DNA from: Aporhodopirellula rubra
Lineage (GTDB): Bacteria > Planctomycetota > Planctomycetia > Pirellulales > Pirellulaceae
DNA: 64,000 nucleotides
Direction: 5' to 3'
NCBI RefSeq assembly: GCF_014192335.1
Contig: NZ_JACHXU010000015.1
Span: forward strand, 1-64,000
Below are positions 32,807 through 42,164 of the stretch, one piece after another. The notes below the pieces were generated by a model that saw nothing but the letters and a program-made list of their open reading frames with translations, was not told where the DNA came from and did no database searches. Each line of letters opens with the position of its first letter. Position 1 is the first letter of the stretch. The position numbers and the translations under genes were made by a program.

Positions 32807-34876
32807 ATGAATTCCTCCGAATCATTCGACTCCAACACGCCTGCCGATTCTCGTGACGTCGATCACGATGACGCCATGCTCGACGTGTTGTTGTCAGAAG
32901 TCGTTGGCGGTCAATCGCCACCAGACCAAAGCCGAATCATCATTGAGCGATTGGACGACAGGCTCGTTCGATCGGGCAGCGCCAACCCCTCGGGCACCCA
33001 GAAGACGCTCCGCCCCAAGAAAACCTCGACATCCACTTGGCCGGTCGTGGTTGCCACCGTTGCCATTGTCGTCCTGGCGATCGGAACGGTCGTAGGTATC
33101 CGATTCCGAAACGGGATCACCGTTGCCCAGAAACCAACCCTGCCGGTCCCTGGTGAAAAATCGGTCGCGACTGCGTCCATCCCTGATTCGGCGCCAGGCA
33201 ATTCACCATCCGATGCACCGGAGCAATCGCCTAAATCGGACACCCCTAGCGGCAACCTGCCTTCCCGTTCGATCGAATTGGCGGACTCCTCGTCGGATTC
33301 GAACTCATTCAACACCGTATCGATCGGTTTGTTCGAGCGCGACCAAAAGAACCAAGGCGAACAAACCGATTCACCACCGCCAACGCCTCGTGAAATGACG
33401 CTCGTTTCCAACGTGATGAGCGATCGCCTCGAACGTTATTGGGATCGAGTTGGCGTGCAACCGACCGGCGTCATGCCCGCGGACGCGATTTCTGAACGAC
33501 TACAAACACGATTTGGCATTCGTGTACCGAGGCAAGCGATTGGCAACAGTGAGCGGATGCTCGCCGCACTCTCTCAGCCTCACAACATTGATGCGTTGTC
33601 GGTGCGAGTGCTGTCTGCGATCGCATCGCGTCCGCTCGAGTCAATGACCTCCCCTTCGGATCAACTGATGGCGACGCAAGTCAACGAGACTCTCCGATCG
33701 GGATCAGGATTCGACCAACTGTGCGCCTCTTGGTTCACCAAACGAGATCCTTCGGCTCGGCGGCAACCGCGAGGCGGCGGCAAACCTACCGGCACCCAAA
33801 CAAACGGCAACGACCAGCGAGCCCCTACGGCCTCGTTTAACGAACTGCTGCGACCACTCGACGAACACGAAACGCTGGTGACGACCGCGGCGGTGGCGCT
33901 CAACGCGGACGTCCGCTGCCAACGTTGCCATGATCTTCCGCAAAGCGGCGGTGGCGAGAGCCGAACGCTCGGACAGCACGACTACTGGCAATTGGCGGCG
34001 ACCATCGCACCGTGGATTCCGATTCGCCCGAACGCGCCGGCAGGTCGTTTCTACGACATGCCTGATGGGCGACAACGTTTGGCGCAGGTTGACCCCGACG
34101 CGGATTGGCCCGACCAACTTTTAGGATCTCGCTCGCTCGCCGAAGGATTAGTCGGCGCCATGTGGAAGATGGTCCACGGGCGTCCGCTGGCGTCGAGCCC
34201 GTATGACTTGTCAGGCAGCGCCGCGGATTCCGACTTGCAACGAATTCGTGATGAACTCGCCGACGACTTGCTGGCGAGCGACTTCAATTTGCTGCGAACG
34301 ATCGCATTGATGATGAGCGACTCAATCGTCGCCCGCAGCACACCACCGGCGATGACGCCTGCGGGCGTTTTGACGGCGAGTGACGCTGATTGGACCGGTG
34401 CAGTCGCGGCGGTTGAATCATTCGCCGCGTCGCCCCCCGCGTTAATGCCCACCTCGCTGAGCCATCGCATGCGATTGGTCCAGCAGAGTTCGCTGCCACA
34501 AATCAGCGGTGGAGGCTCCGGCGGTTCGGTGCTCGCTCAACCGCTCGGCTTCGAAGACTCCGAAAGCGTGAACGGCGGCAACGACCGCAGGCGAGGAACC
34601 AACGATCCAGATAGAAGCCAACCGAACAAAGGCGAGCCAGCCAAGCCGTCTCAAGCGGTTCTGGCAGGCTTACCGATGCGTCCGACCGTCGTGATGCCCG
34701 CCTGGATCGGCGAACTTCCGGACTTCGAGAGCCGATTGCAGCACATCTCGTATTTGGCGGGATTGGGGAATACGCCGGAAGCCGCAACGAAATTAGCGGC
34801 GCAAATGCGGGACGCGCGTGTGGAAGAGGCGTTGATTCTACAGCGGATTTGGTGGATCATTCGGCCGCAAGGTTAA
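32807..34876 (+). CDS. Membrane regulator-like protein with degenerate DUF1549/1553 domain and CxxCH
   Basis: 689 residues from ATG 32807, behind GAGGCGG. The first 77 residues are cytoplasmic and acidic (DHDDAMLDVLLSEVVGG), the usual place for a sigma-binding segment. One membrane helix spans about 78-98 (WPVVVATVAIVVLAIGTVVGI), then a long Pro/Ser-rich linker. The outer part resembles DUF1549/1553 proteins in weakened form: a CQRCH motif (371-375) in a VRCQRCHDLPQ context, a DYWQLAATIAPW segment, SDFNLLRTIALMMSD, and the last residues EEALILQRIWWIIRPQG, which match the VWW ending of DUF1553. It follows the sigma gene by 66 bases. I infer an anti-sigma-like protein whose sensor part derives from the enzymes encoded in the same operon. 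Confidence 0.6.
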   Translation: MNSSESFDSNTPADSRDVDHDDAMLDVLLSEVVGGQSPPDQSRIIIERLDDRLVRSGSANPSGTQKTLRPKKTSTSTWPVVVATVAIVVLAIGTVVGIRFRNGITVAQKPTLPVPGEKSVATASIPDSAPGNSPSDAPEQSPKSDTPSGNLPSRSIELADSSSDSNSFNTVSIGLFERDQKNQGEQTDSPPPTPREMTLVSNVMSDRLERYWDRVGVQPTGVMPADAISERLQTRFGIRVPRQAIGNSERMLAALSQPHNIDALSVRVLSAIASRPLESMTSPSDQLMATQVNETLRSGSGFDQLCASWFTKRDPSARRQPRGGGKPTGTQTNGNDQRAPTASFNELLRPLDEHETLVTTAAVALNADVRCQRCHDLPQSGGGESRTLGQHDYWQLAATIAPWIPIRPNAPAGRFYDMPDGRQRLAQVDPDADWPDQLLGSRSLAEGLVGAMWKMVHGRPLASSPYDLSGSAADSDLQRIRDELADDLLASDFNLLRTIALMMSDSIVARSTPPAMTPAGVLTASDADWTGAVAAVESFAASPPALMPTSLSHRMRLVQQSSLPQISGGGSGGSVLAQPLGFEDSESVNGGNDRRRGTNDPDRSQPNKGEPAKPSQAVLAGLPMRPTVVMPAWIGELPDFESRLQHISYLAGLGNTPEAATKLAAQMRDARVEEALILQRIWWIIRPQG

Positions 34877-34930
34877 ACCACCCTCAGTCCCCTGTGGCGT
34901 CGATGCCACATCTGCTTCGCTTGGATTCGA

Positions 34931-36781
34931 ATGATATCGACTGACTTACTCAATCAAATCCACGCGGGGGATTGCGTGGCAGGAATGGCAGAAATTCCTG
35001 AGGGCACGGTCGACCTCGTTTTTGCAGATCCGCCGTTCAATATCGGTTACCAGTACGACGTCTATGACGACTCACTCGAGTCCGATGACTATTTGCGTTG
35101 GTCGGAGAATTGGATTCGTGGCGTCCACCGTGTGCTCAAACCCGACGGGGCGTTCTGGTTGGCGATTGGTGATGAATATGCGGCCGAACTGAAGGTCCTG
35201 TCGCAACGCGTCGGGTTCTCCTGCCGCAGTTGGGTGATTTGGTACTACACGTTCGGCGTGCATTGCAAATACAAATTCACACGCTCTCACGCTCATCTGT
35301 TCCATTTCGTCAAAGACCCCGACAACTTCACTTTCAACGCGGACGATCCGAACCTGCGAGTCCCGTCGGCGAGGCAGTTGGTCTACAACGACAAACGGGC
35401 CAACTCAAAAGGCCGCATGCCTGACGACACCTGGATCCTCCGCCCGCAAGACTTGCCTTCGGGATTCTCCGCCGACGAAGACGTGTGGTACTTCCCTCGC
35501 GTCGCGGGAACGTTCAAGGAACGTGCCGGTTTCCACGGTTGCCAGATGCCCGAACATTTACTGGGCCGGATCATCCGCTCGTCCAGCCACCAAGACGAAA
35601 TCGTTCTCGATCCATTCAGCGGCAGCGGCACGACGGCCGCAGTCGCCAAGAAACTAGGTCGAAAATACGTCACCTTCGACATGAGCGAAGAGTACGTTGA
35701 ACTCGGTAACGAGCGATTGCAACAGATCGCCGTTGGTGACCCCTTGGTCGGTTCGGCCGATCCGTTGCGAAGCGTTCCGTCGACCGCCGAAGGCAAACGG
35801 AAGAAAAAGAAAACTGCAGAGCAGCAAACAGCCGAAAAACGAAAGGCGACCCAAAGCCTTGGTCTGCAAATGTCACTGGGTTTTGGAAACTCGCACGACG
35901 AGGCAACCGAGGAGGTGGTCATTGATGCCTTCCGACAAACACACGCGGGCTTCTCCGTCGATCGCGTCTTGCTCGACCCGGTCATGAACGAACGTTTTGT
36001 CATCGCGTGCCGTGACGCGGGTTGCACGGTGAGCGAACACGAACTGCGAAAACACCTCGCTCAATTGCGATTCGTCGGCACATTGTCCGCCGAAGACCTG
36101 CAACCGAGCGAACCGACGATTGTGCCCGCTGCGACAATCGAACGTTATCGGTTCGCGAGTGAAATCGCATGGCGGCTCACCTCGGACCGATACCCGACCT
36201 GGACGCTCGACGATCTTCTCATCGATCCCGAAATCCTACGCCAGTTCGATACCGCTGCCGCTCAAGTCGCCCCGAATTGCGATCCACTGACCCTGCGTTG
36301 GGGAACGTTAAAACTGAGACAACTCGCTGCCGCAGTGATCGCACAAGCGGGCAAACGTCAAAACGGTGCGAAGGACAACGGGGCAGGGCAGGGCGGTAAG
36401 AAAAAGAAAGCCAAATCAAAAACGAAAGGCATGCTCGCCGACACCCCCGCCGTCGCACCCGAAGAGATCCAATGGCCCGAGCCGGAAGAATCATGCAGCG
36501 GCATTTACACGATCGAATCGAGCGAGGGATCGGTTTTGTATGTCGGCGAGTCGACCAACCTTCCCATGCGAATGCGTGATCACTTTGCACATTCCGAGTC
36601 TCGCGACTTTTGGTCGACGCTCGCCGGCGGAACCCCGCGAGTTCGCTTCCAAGAGATCGCCCCGATCCCCTCACAGAGCGTTCAGGAGCGTTTACAACCG
36701 TGGTACGGGGAACTGCTGCAGAGAGAAGACTCCGCATGCAATTGCGTCGATTTGTGGATACCCGGCGAATCACCCGAATAG
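34931..36781 (+). CDS. DNA methyltransferase fused to a GIY-YIG nuclease-like domain
   Basis: 616 residues. Residues 1-265 are a beta-class amino-methyltransferase: motif IV ADPPFNIGYQYDVYDD near residue 32, and after a target-recognition stretch motif I VLDPFSGSGTTAAVAKKLGRK. The DPPF form suggests N6-adenine or N4-cytosine methylation. Residues about 285-310 are a lysine-rich linker (EGKRKKKKTAEQQTAEKRK). The middle part (330-470) is not recognised. A second basic linker (GAGQGGKKKKAKSKTKG) is encoded partly by a copy of the G-rich repeat. Residues 524-616 form a GIY-YIG module: GIY at 524-526, YVG at 537-539, Arg547 and His551 in NLPMRMRDHF, then VQERLQPWYGELL and an Asn in ACNCV, so the catalytic set looks complete. 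No separate restriction gene adjoins. It could be a single-chain modification-restriction or repair enzyme. Confidence 0.85.
   Translation: MISTDLLNQIHAGDCVAGMAEIPEGTVDLVFADPPFNIGYQYDVYDDSLESDDYLRWSENWIRGVHRVLKPDGAFWLAIGDEYAAELKVLSQRVGFSCRSWVIWYYTFGVHCKYKFTRSHAHLFHFVKDPDNFTFNADDPNLRVPSARQLVYNDKRANSKGRMPDDTWILRPQDLPSGFSADEDVWYFPRVAGTFKERAGFHGCQMPEHLLGRIIRSSSHQDEIVLDPFSGSGTTAAVAKKLGRKYVTFDMSEEYVELGNERLQQIAVGDPLVGSADPLRSVPSTAEGKRKKKKTAEQQTAEKRKATQSLGLQMSLGFGNSHDEATEEVVIDAFRQTHAGFSVDRVLLDPVMNERFVIACRDAGCTVSEHELRKHLAQLRFVGTLSAEDLQPSEPTIVPAATIERYRFASEIAWRLTSDRYPTWTLDDLLIDPEILRQFDTAAAQVAPNCDPLTLRWGTLKLRQLAAAVIAQAGKRQNGAKDNGAGQGGKKKKAKSKTKGMLADTPAVAPEEIQWPEPEESCSGIYTIESSEGSVLYVGESTNLPMRMRDHFAHSESRDFWSTLAGGTPRVRFQEIAPIPSQSVQERLQPWYGELLQREDSACNCVDLWIPGESPE
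36380..36397 (+). repeat. G-rich repeat copy inside the methyltransferase-GIY-YIG gene
   Basis: A perfect consensus copy (GGGGCAGGGCAGGGCGGT). It encodes part of GAGQGG in the linker before the GIY-YIG domain and keeps the frame. Confidence 0.85.
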
Positions 36782-36994
36782 AGCACTCAAAAGGTTGACG
36801 TGCCCGTTCACAGGAGCTTGATTCGCCAGAGCTCAGCCCACGAAGTCTGGCGACATCAACGCCATCTGCTTAGATGTTGCTCCCGCGATTCGCCGAGTCG
36901 CATTTCGCAGACGATTGACTTTCCTTGGCGACACGCTTGATGCCGCCGGGCGCCGTTAATGGATCACCATTGCCGACGCCCAACCGAATATCAA

Positions 36995-38059
36995 CTACGG
37001 CCAGGTAACGACTTCACGACCGTTGCGAGTCGAAAGGCTTTGCCACAACTTGCGTTCGACCGAGTCAGTTACGAAGCGAACCGAACCGTCGAGAACGCCC
37101 ACCTGCACTCCACCGACGTGGTAGCTGCGTGAGGTAACGGCGGCGTAGGTTCGAGCAGGGTCCGTGATGTCTTTGCCTTCTCGCATGTTCGTCCAGTCAA
37201 CGTCATATTCGACTCCCGACGCCGGACACAAAACCTTGGTGTTCGGTGTGAAGGTGGTGGTGAAGCCGCCCTGGTGCACGCGACCGTCAACCCATTCGGT
37301 GTGGCCAGTCTCAGTTTTGAAACTGCCACCGAGTGTGCAGATTAGGTCCGTTTGGTCGGGCATCGCCATGTCACCTGCGGTCGCCAAATCGCGGTAGTAA
37401 GGTGTCCAACCTTTCACCTCAGCGAGTGCCAAAGTGTTGCTGAGACCGTCGAGACAATCCCGGAACCCCATGTAACGATTAGGGCCAAACATGCCTTCGC
37501 CGATGTCATCATTCGCAGGATCGAAAACGAACCAAACGCCACCGTTGGATGCGTAGTTGAGTTTGTAGTACTCCGGTCCGTCATCACCGTAGCGTGGTTG
37601 ATCCAACGGATCGCTGGGGCACTGATAGGTCGGGACACGGTAGGAAGACACGGGGATATCTTCGCCATCGACCGTCAGCATGGACGCCCCATACCCCTGT
37701 GAAAAATCGACCCCGTCGGCGAGCCCACCTTGCTCAATGAAAGGCAGAATGCGTGCCTGCATGGACCAGCCTTTTCCAGAAACCGTGTTGGTCCACGACG
37801 GTGGCAATTTCTTGTAAGCGGACTCGTAGTTGTGAATCGCCAAACTGATCTGTTTGAGGTTATTGCTGCAACTCATTCGCCGGGCGGCTTCGCGAGCGGC
37901 CTGAACAGCGGGCAACAGGAGACCGACCAAAATGCCGATGATCGCGATAACGACCAGCAGTTCGACGAGCGTGAAAGCAGATCGGCCGTGACGGCGAGTA
38001 TTTTTAAGAGATGGGCTGTGAGCGAGGGGCAAACAGGGAGCGGAAACGGCGCAGCGCAT
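36995..38059 (-). CDS. DUF1559 pseudopilin-like protein
   Basis: 354 residues. After a 26-residue positive n-region comes the prepilin leader SAFTLVELLVVIAIIGILVG, then AVQAAREAARRMSCSNNLKQ, the DUF1559 hallmark. Further motifs: NYESAYKKLPPSW, RILPFIEQGG, YQCPSDPLDQP, DCLDGLSNTLALAEV, and the C-terminal SYHVGGVQVGVLDGSVRFV. Compared with the 13250 protein it has no WGALG tail and no small lipoprotein gene. It is convergent with the methyltransferase gene. Function in the envelope is unknown, as for the family. Confidence 0.9.
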   Translation of the reverse strand: MRCAVSAPCLPLAHSPSLKNTRRHGRSAFTLVELLVVIAIIGILVGLLLPAVQAAREAARRMSCSNNLKQISLAIHNYESAYKKLPPSWTNTVSGKGWSMQARILPFIEQGGLADGVDFSQGYGASMLTVDGEDIPVSSYRVPTYQCPSDPLDQPRYGDDGPEYYKLNYASNGGVWFVFDPANDDIGEGMFGPNRYMGFRDCLDGLSNTLALAEVKGWTPYYRDLATAGDMAMPDQTDLICTLGGSFKTETGHTEWVDGRVHQGGFTTTFTPNTKVLCPASGVEYDVDWTNMREGKDITDPARTYAAVTSRSYHVGGVQVGVLDGSVRFVTDSVERKLWQSLSTRNGREVVTWP

Positions 38060-38467
38060 TAGGGCTTGTCCAGTGGCAAAGATGCAATCTCAGACCGACG
38101 CGGCGACGTTGCCGAGCGGGCGCAGAGAAACGGGATCAAGCATGGCTGGCGGCGAGAAAATGCCCCCGGTGCTCGGTAAAAAGCACGGGCCGTTTCCACG
38201 CAAATGGCTGGCTAGCTCAGGTAGTGTCCAAACGTTAATGCGAATCAGTCTCAACAGCAAGACACGATTGAGTGATTTGTCCGGAAAAAATGAGTAAGAC
38301 CGGGAGAAATCGTGTTGGGAACTCATTGGCACGACAAACGCTGTAACGGTCCCGGTCTCTGCCCGCCGATTGGTCCCACCAGCTCAGGGATGGGAAACCC
38401 ATTGTCAGCAGATTATCCTGACGCCGAAGTGAAAGCCCGTTTCCCTCTGATGAACTGATGCCCCGCT
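38060..38467. other. Divergent intergenic region
   Basis: About 400 bases between the DUF1559 gene and the antiporter gene. Several short overlapping frames exist on both strands but none has a family signature or a good start site. Promoters for both genes should lie here; I saw no convincing boxes or riboswitch. Confidence 0.55.
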
Positions 38468-40339
38468 ATGGACTTTCTGCTTTACCTCGCCCTCGTGCCT
38501 GCATTGGGTGTGACCGCCCAGTGGCTAGCGTGGCGGACGGGCTTTCCCAGCATTCTGGTGCTGCTCGTGTTTGGGGTGCTACTGGGCTGGTTCGTCCAAC
38601 CGGATGCGTTTTTGGCCGACCTGACCGAAGGCGACCAAACCGCGGGGCCGAACCTGCTTTTTCCCTTGGTCGCGTTATCCGTCGGCGTGATCATGTTCGA
38701 GGGCGGCCTGACGCTCAAATTCGCTGAACTGGGCGAATCCGGTTCGGCATCGCTGAGATTGGTTACCATCGGCGCGCTGCTGTCCTTTGGCGGAAACACG
38801 ATCGCGGCCCACTACCTGCTGCAATGGGGCTGGCAACTGAGCGCATTGCTGGGGGCGATTTTAGTGGTGACCGGCCCGACGGTGATCGGACCGTTGCTGC
38901 GGCAGGTTCGACCGAGCCGGCGGGTCGCCTCGACGCTGAAATGGGAAGGCATCGTGATCGACCCGATCGGTGCCGTACTCGCGGTGTTGGTCTATGAGGA
39001 GGTGCTGCTACAGCACTCGGTCCCGGAATGGTCGAGCGTCGCCGCTTCACTAGCTTGGACGCTGACCGTCGGCCTAGCACTCGGGTGTGCGGGCGGAGCG
39101 CTGCTGACTCAGGCGCTACGGCGTTTTTGGGTGCCTGATCATTTGCACGGGGTGAGCGCCCTGACGCTGGCGCTGCTGCTGTTTGCGATCAGCAACAAAT
39201 TGGCTCACGAGTCGGGCCTCATCACGGTGACCGTCCTGGGCATCTGGCTGACCAATCAAAAACACTTTGACGTCGAACACATCGTCGAACTGAAAGAGAA
39301 CCTACGAACTCTTTTGATCGGTTGTCTCTTCATTGTGCTCGGGTCGCGAGTGAACCTTGCAGACATTGGGGCGATCGGCATTCCTGGGCTGATGCTCGTC
39401 CTGGCGCTAGTCTTGATTGTTCGTCCTCTGTCGGTTTACTTGTCGCTCCTTTACAGCCCGCTGAACTATCGCGAACGAACGTTCATCGCCGGCCTCGCAC
39501 CACGCGGGATCGTGGCCGCGGCGGTCAGCAGTGTGTTCGCACTCGGCATGGAAAGCCGTAGCGACCTCGTGATCCCGGGTTCGGAACAACTCGCGACGGT
39601 CACATTTCTCGTGATCATTGGCACCGTAGCGATCTACGGCATTTCGGCTGGCCCTCTGGCACGCTTCCTCCGCCTCGCCGATGAATCGTCCCATGGTGTC
39701 TTGATCGCTGGGGCGGACCCGTGGGTTCGAGACTTCGCACACGAACTGAAGGAATCCAAGATCCCGCTGTTACTCGTCGACACGAACTACAACAAGATAG
39801 CCCAGGCCCGCATGGATGGGATCCGCGCCGAATGCGTCAACATTCTCAACGAGCATGTTCGAGAAGAACTGGATCTCGCCGGAATCGGACGCTTCCTCGC
39901 CCTGACCCCCAACGATGAAGTCAACTCGTTGGCACTGCGTGAATGCAAACACCTTTTTGATTCCTCGCGTTTGTATCAACTCACGTTTAAATCAAAGAAC
40001 ATGGCAGGCCGGCGTGGGTTGACTAAAAACCTAATGGGCCGTGAACTATTTGGCGAAGGCATGACGTACACTCGTCTTCGCGAACTTCACACCGCCGGGG
40101 CGATGATGAAGTCCACCAAGCTGACCGCGGAATTTTCTTACCAGGATTTCCTGGACAAGTATGGCGAGCACACCGTCGTGATGTGTTTGATCGATCAAGA
40201 CGGTGCGTTGAAAGTCAACACGATCGACGATCCCCTTGTCCCCACGGCCGGGCAGACCGTCGTCGCGTTGGTCAGCGTCACACCGGTCCCCGATGAACAT
40301 GCCTCTCAAGACAACGGTGAAGAAACCGCAGATGTTTGA
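38468..40339 (+). CDS. Na+/H+-type antiporter with C-terminal TrkA-like domain
   Basis: 623 residues. About 12 membrane helices fill residues 1-400. The exchanger core has the segments FPLVALSVGVIMFEGGLTLKF, VVTGPTVIGPLLRQVRPS and WEGIVIDPIGAVLAVLVYEE (with the conserved Asp-Pro), then FIAGLAPRGIVAAAVSSVFA, all characteristic of the CPA1 family. After the last helix a TrkA-N-like Rossmann domain (HGVLIAGADPWVRDFAHELKES, LLLVDTNYNKIAQARMDGIRA) and a TrkA-C-like end (DDPLVPTAGQTVVALVSV) follow. It exchanges monovalent cations for protons in the inner membrane, and the tail may sense nucleotides. The next gene overlaps its end by 8 bases. Confidence 0.9.
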   Translation: MDFLLYLALVPALGVTAQWLAWRTGFPSILVLLVFGVLLGWFVQPDAFLADLTEGDQTAGPNLLFPLVALSVGVIMFEGGLTLKFAELGESGSASLRLVTIGALLSFGGNTIAAHYLLQWGWQLSALLGAILVVTGPTVIGPLLRQVRPSRRVASTLKWEGIVIDPIGAVLAVLVYEEVLLQHSVPEWSSVAASLAWTLTVGLALGCAGGALLTQALRRFWVPDHLHGVSALTLALLLFAISNKLAHESGLITVTVLGIWLTNQKHFDVEHIVELKENLRTLLIGCLFIVLGSRVNLADIGAIGIPGLMLVLALVLIVRPLSVYLSLLYSPLNYRERTFIAGLAPRGIVAAAVSSVFALGMESRSDLVIPGSEQLATVTFLVIIGTVAIYGISAGPLARFLRLADESSHGVLIAGADPWVRDFAHELKESKIPLLLVDTNYNKIAQARMDGIRAECVNILNEHVREELDLAGIGRFLALTPNDEVNSLALRECKHLFDSSRLYQLTFKSKNMAGRRGLTKNLMGRELFGEGMTYTRLRELHTAGAMMKSTKLTAEFSYQDFLDKYGEHTVVMCLIDQDGALKVNTIDDPLVPTAGQTVVALVSVTPVPDEHASQDNGEETADV

Positions 40340-40991
40340 TCCTTTCCCCGCATTGATCGCGTTCACACCGTTGATCCTTTACCTGTTCTTTCTGGCGATC
40401 GTTCGCATTGGCGGCTTCGCTTGGGTGACCACGGGTGGGCGAGACCTCGCCGCGGTTCTGGCCGCCGTCTCAGGATTGATCGTGGTGGGACCGATGGAAT
40501 TGTTCTTCCCGAACGCGACCGCCTCGTTTCTAGGCGTTTGGGTTTGGATCCCGCTGCTGTTGCTGTATTTCTTGTTCGCCTGTTTGCTGGTTCTCGGAGC
40601 GCGAACCAAATTGGTCAGCTATGGGCGAACCGCCGAAGACGTCTACCCGGCCATGATCCGCGCGGCTCGGTCACTGGACGCCGGCTCAACCGTAAACAAC
40701 GAACAATTGCAGGTTCATCTCCCCGCGTTTGCTGCCCACCTACGCCTGGAAAATTCTCCGGGACACGACTGCGTGAGTGTGCTGGCGTTTGAGCCCAATT
40801 TGTCTCCGAACTTCTGGATGTCGTTCCGCACGCAGTTGCGCACCGAACTGCGTGCCACGTCTCCGCCGCGCCCCCGACGCGGGTGGGCCTTGATGGGCGT
40901 TGCCCTCGCGATGGCGTACATGCTGGTTCGTTACGTCGCCTCTGAACCGGCGCTGCTCGTCGAGGGCTTTCGAGAGTGGGTGATCCGCTGA
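40332..40991 (+). CDS. Membrane protein coupled to the antiporter
   Basis: 219 residues from ATG 40332, which overlaps the antiporter stop by 8 bases; ATGs at 40293 and 40299 are alternatives. Three membrane helices are in the first 95 residues (LIAFTPLILYLFFLAIVRIGG, LAAVLAAVSGLIVVGPMELFF, WVWIPLLLLYFLFACLLVL) and one near the end (GWALMGVALAMAYMLVRYVA). The central 100 residues (SYGRTAEDVYPAMIRAARSLD) are soluble. I do not recognise the family. The tight overlap suggests a role with the antiporter, perhaps as an accessory subunit. Confidence 0.7.
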   Translation: MFDPFPALIAFTPLILYLFFLAIVRIGGFAWVTTGGRDLAAVLAAVSGLIVVGPMELFFPNATASFLGVWVWIPLLLLYFLFACLLVLGARTKLVSYGRTAEDVYPAMIRAARSLDAGSTVNNEQLQVHLPAFAAHLRLENSPGHDCVSVLAFEPNLSPNFWMSFRTQLRTELRATSPPRPRRGWALMGVALAMAYMLVRYVASEPALLVEGFREWVIR

Positions 40992-41037
40992 GCGGAAGGC
41001 TTACAGAGTCGCCGTGAAGGAACTATTCTGTTCCTCC

Positions 41038-42096
41038 ATGTCAGACAAACCCAAAACGATCGCGATCACGCTGATCAAATTTCTCGTCCCGGTAGTCATT
41101 ATTGGTTACCTTCTTTGGCGGATGCCCGCCTCAGATTGGGCGAAACTATCGGAACGTTCGATCGCCTACCCGGTGTTGTTTGCCGCTTTGGGCGTCGCCC
41201 TTGCGGCGATCATCCTCTCGTTCGTGCGATGGTGGTTGCTGGTACGGAGTCAGGGCATTCCACTGAGTTTGATGGAGGCGATGCGACTCAGTTCGATCTG
41301 CTTCCTCTTAAGCTTCGTTTCGGCGGGTAGCGTCGGAGGCGATGTCTTCAAAGCGGTCTTTCTAGCCCGACGGAGCCCCGGAAAACGAATCGCGGCGGTC
41401 GCCTCCGTTTTGGTCGACCGCGGTGCAGGACTGTATGGTTTATTGCTGCTCGTTTCGATGGGTTTGCTAATTCGTAAATCGACCGATCCGTTTGAGTTCA
41501 ACGGCGTCGGACTCGACGACATCAAGTGGATGGTCGGTGTGTTACTGGGCGTCGGAACTGCGATTCTCGTAATGCTCGTCTTCGGCGGCAAGATCGTGGA
41601 CCGGCTCATCACTCGACTGTCAGAGGTTTCCGTCATTGGCCCTATCGTCGAAAAAATTGGGCCGCCTCTTCGCACCTTCCACGATCATCCATGGACGTTC
41701 GCATTGTCGTTAATCATGAGCGTGGGTGTCCAAGGCCTGCTCGTCGTGAGCATGTTCCTGATCGCAACATCCATGTACGGGGCTCCCCCTACGCTCGCGG
41801 AACATTTTGTGATCGTCCCGATCGGGATGTTGGCATCGGCACTCCCACTGACGCCTGCCGGGATCGGCGTGCTCGAGGCTACGATTGAAACGCTGTATCA
41901 CCTCGTTCCGGCGCAACCGACTGACGCGTCGGGAACTCTTGTCGCACTGGTCTTTGAATTGGTTAAGCTGGTACTCGCAATCATCGGCACCATTTTCTAT
42001 TGGACCGCCGGCAAAGACGTCCAGGAAAGTCTGGAATACGCGGAGGAACACGGCGAGGAATTCGAACACGACGTACTCGCCAAAAACACTCCGTAG
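41038..42096 (+). CDS. Lysylphosphatidylglycerol synthase TM-type (UPF0104) membrane protein
   Basis: 352 residues from ATG 41038 (GTG 41014 is an upstream option). About eight helices. The family motifs are in ALGVALAAIILSFVRWWLLVRSQGI, FVSAGSVGGDVFKAVFLAR (conserved GG-D-FK-F) and SVLVDRGAGLYGLLLL (VDR-G), and a later LPLTPAGIGVLEATIETL (P-GIG-E). These are the signatures of the flippase-like domain shared by MprF and AglD-type proteins. It probably moves or assembles lipid-linked material in the inner membrane. The C-terminal cytoplasmic tail is acidic (SLEYAEEHGEEFEHD). Confidence 0.88.
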   Translation: MSDKPKTIAITLIKFLVPVVIIGYLLWRMPASDWAKLSERSIAYPVLFAALGVALAAIILSFVRWWLLVRSQGIPLSLMEAMRLSSICFLLSFVSAGSVGGDVFKAVFLARRSPGKRIAAVASVLVDRGAGLYGLLLLVSMGLLIRKSTDPFEFNGVGLDDIKWMVGVLLGVGTAILVMLVFGGKIVDRLITRLSEVSVIGPIVEKIGPPLRTFHDHPWTFALSLIMSVGVQGLLVVSMFLIATSMYGAPPTLAEHFVIVPIGMLASALPLTPAGIGVLEATIETLYHLVPAQPTDASGTLVALVFELVKLVLAIIGTIFYWTAGKDVQESLEYAEEHGEEFEHDVLAKNTP

Positions 42097-42164
42097 GCAT
42101 CTCCGGTACAATCCCCGCATTCGAGAGAGCAATTCAACCGCGATGCACCGCGACCGGGTAAATC

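Noticed and set aside
35383..36027. 214-codon minus-strand frame inside the methyltransferase gene
   Set aside because: Antisense of recognised methyltransferase motifs; no independent support.
38073..38332. Short frames on both strands between DUF1559 and antiporter genes
   Set aside because: Overlap each other, lack ribosome sites and protein-like features.
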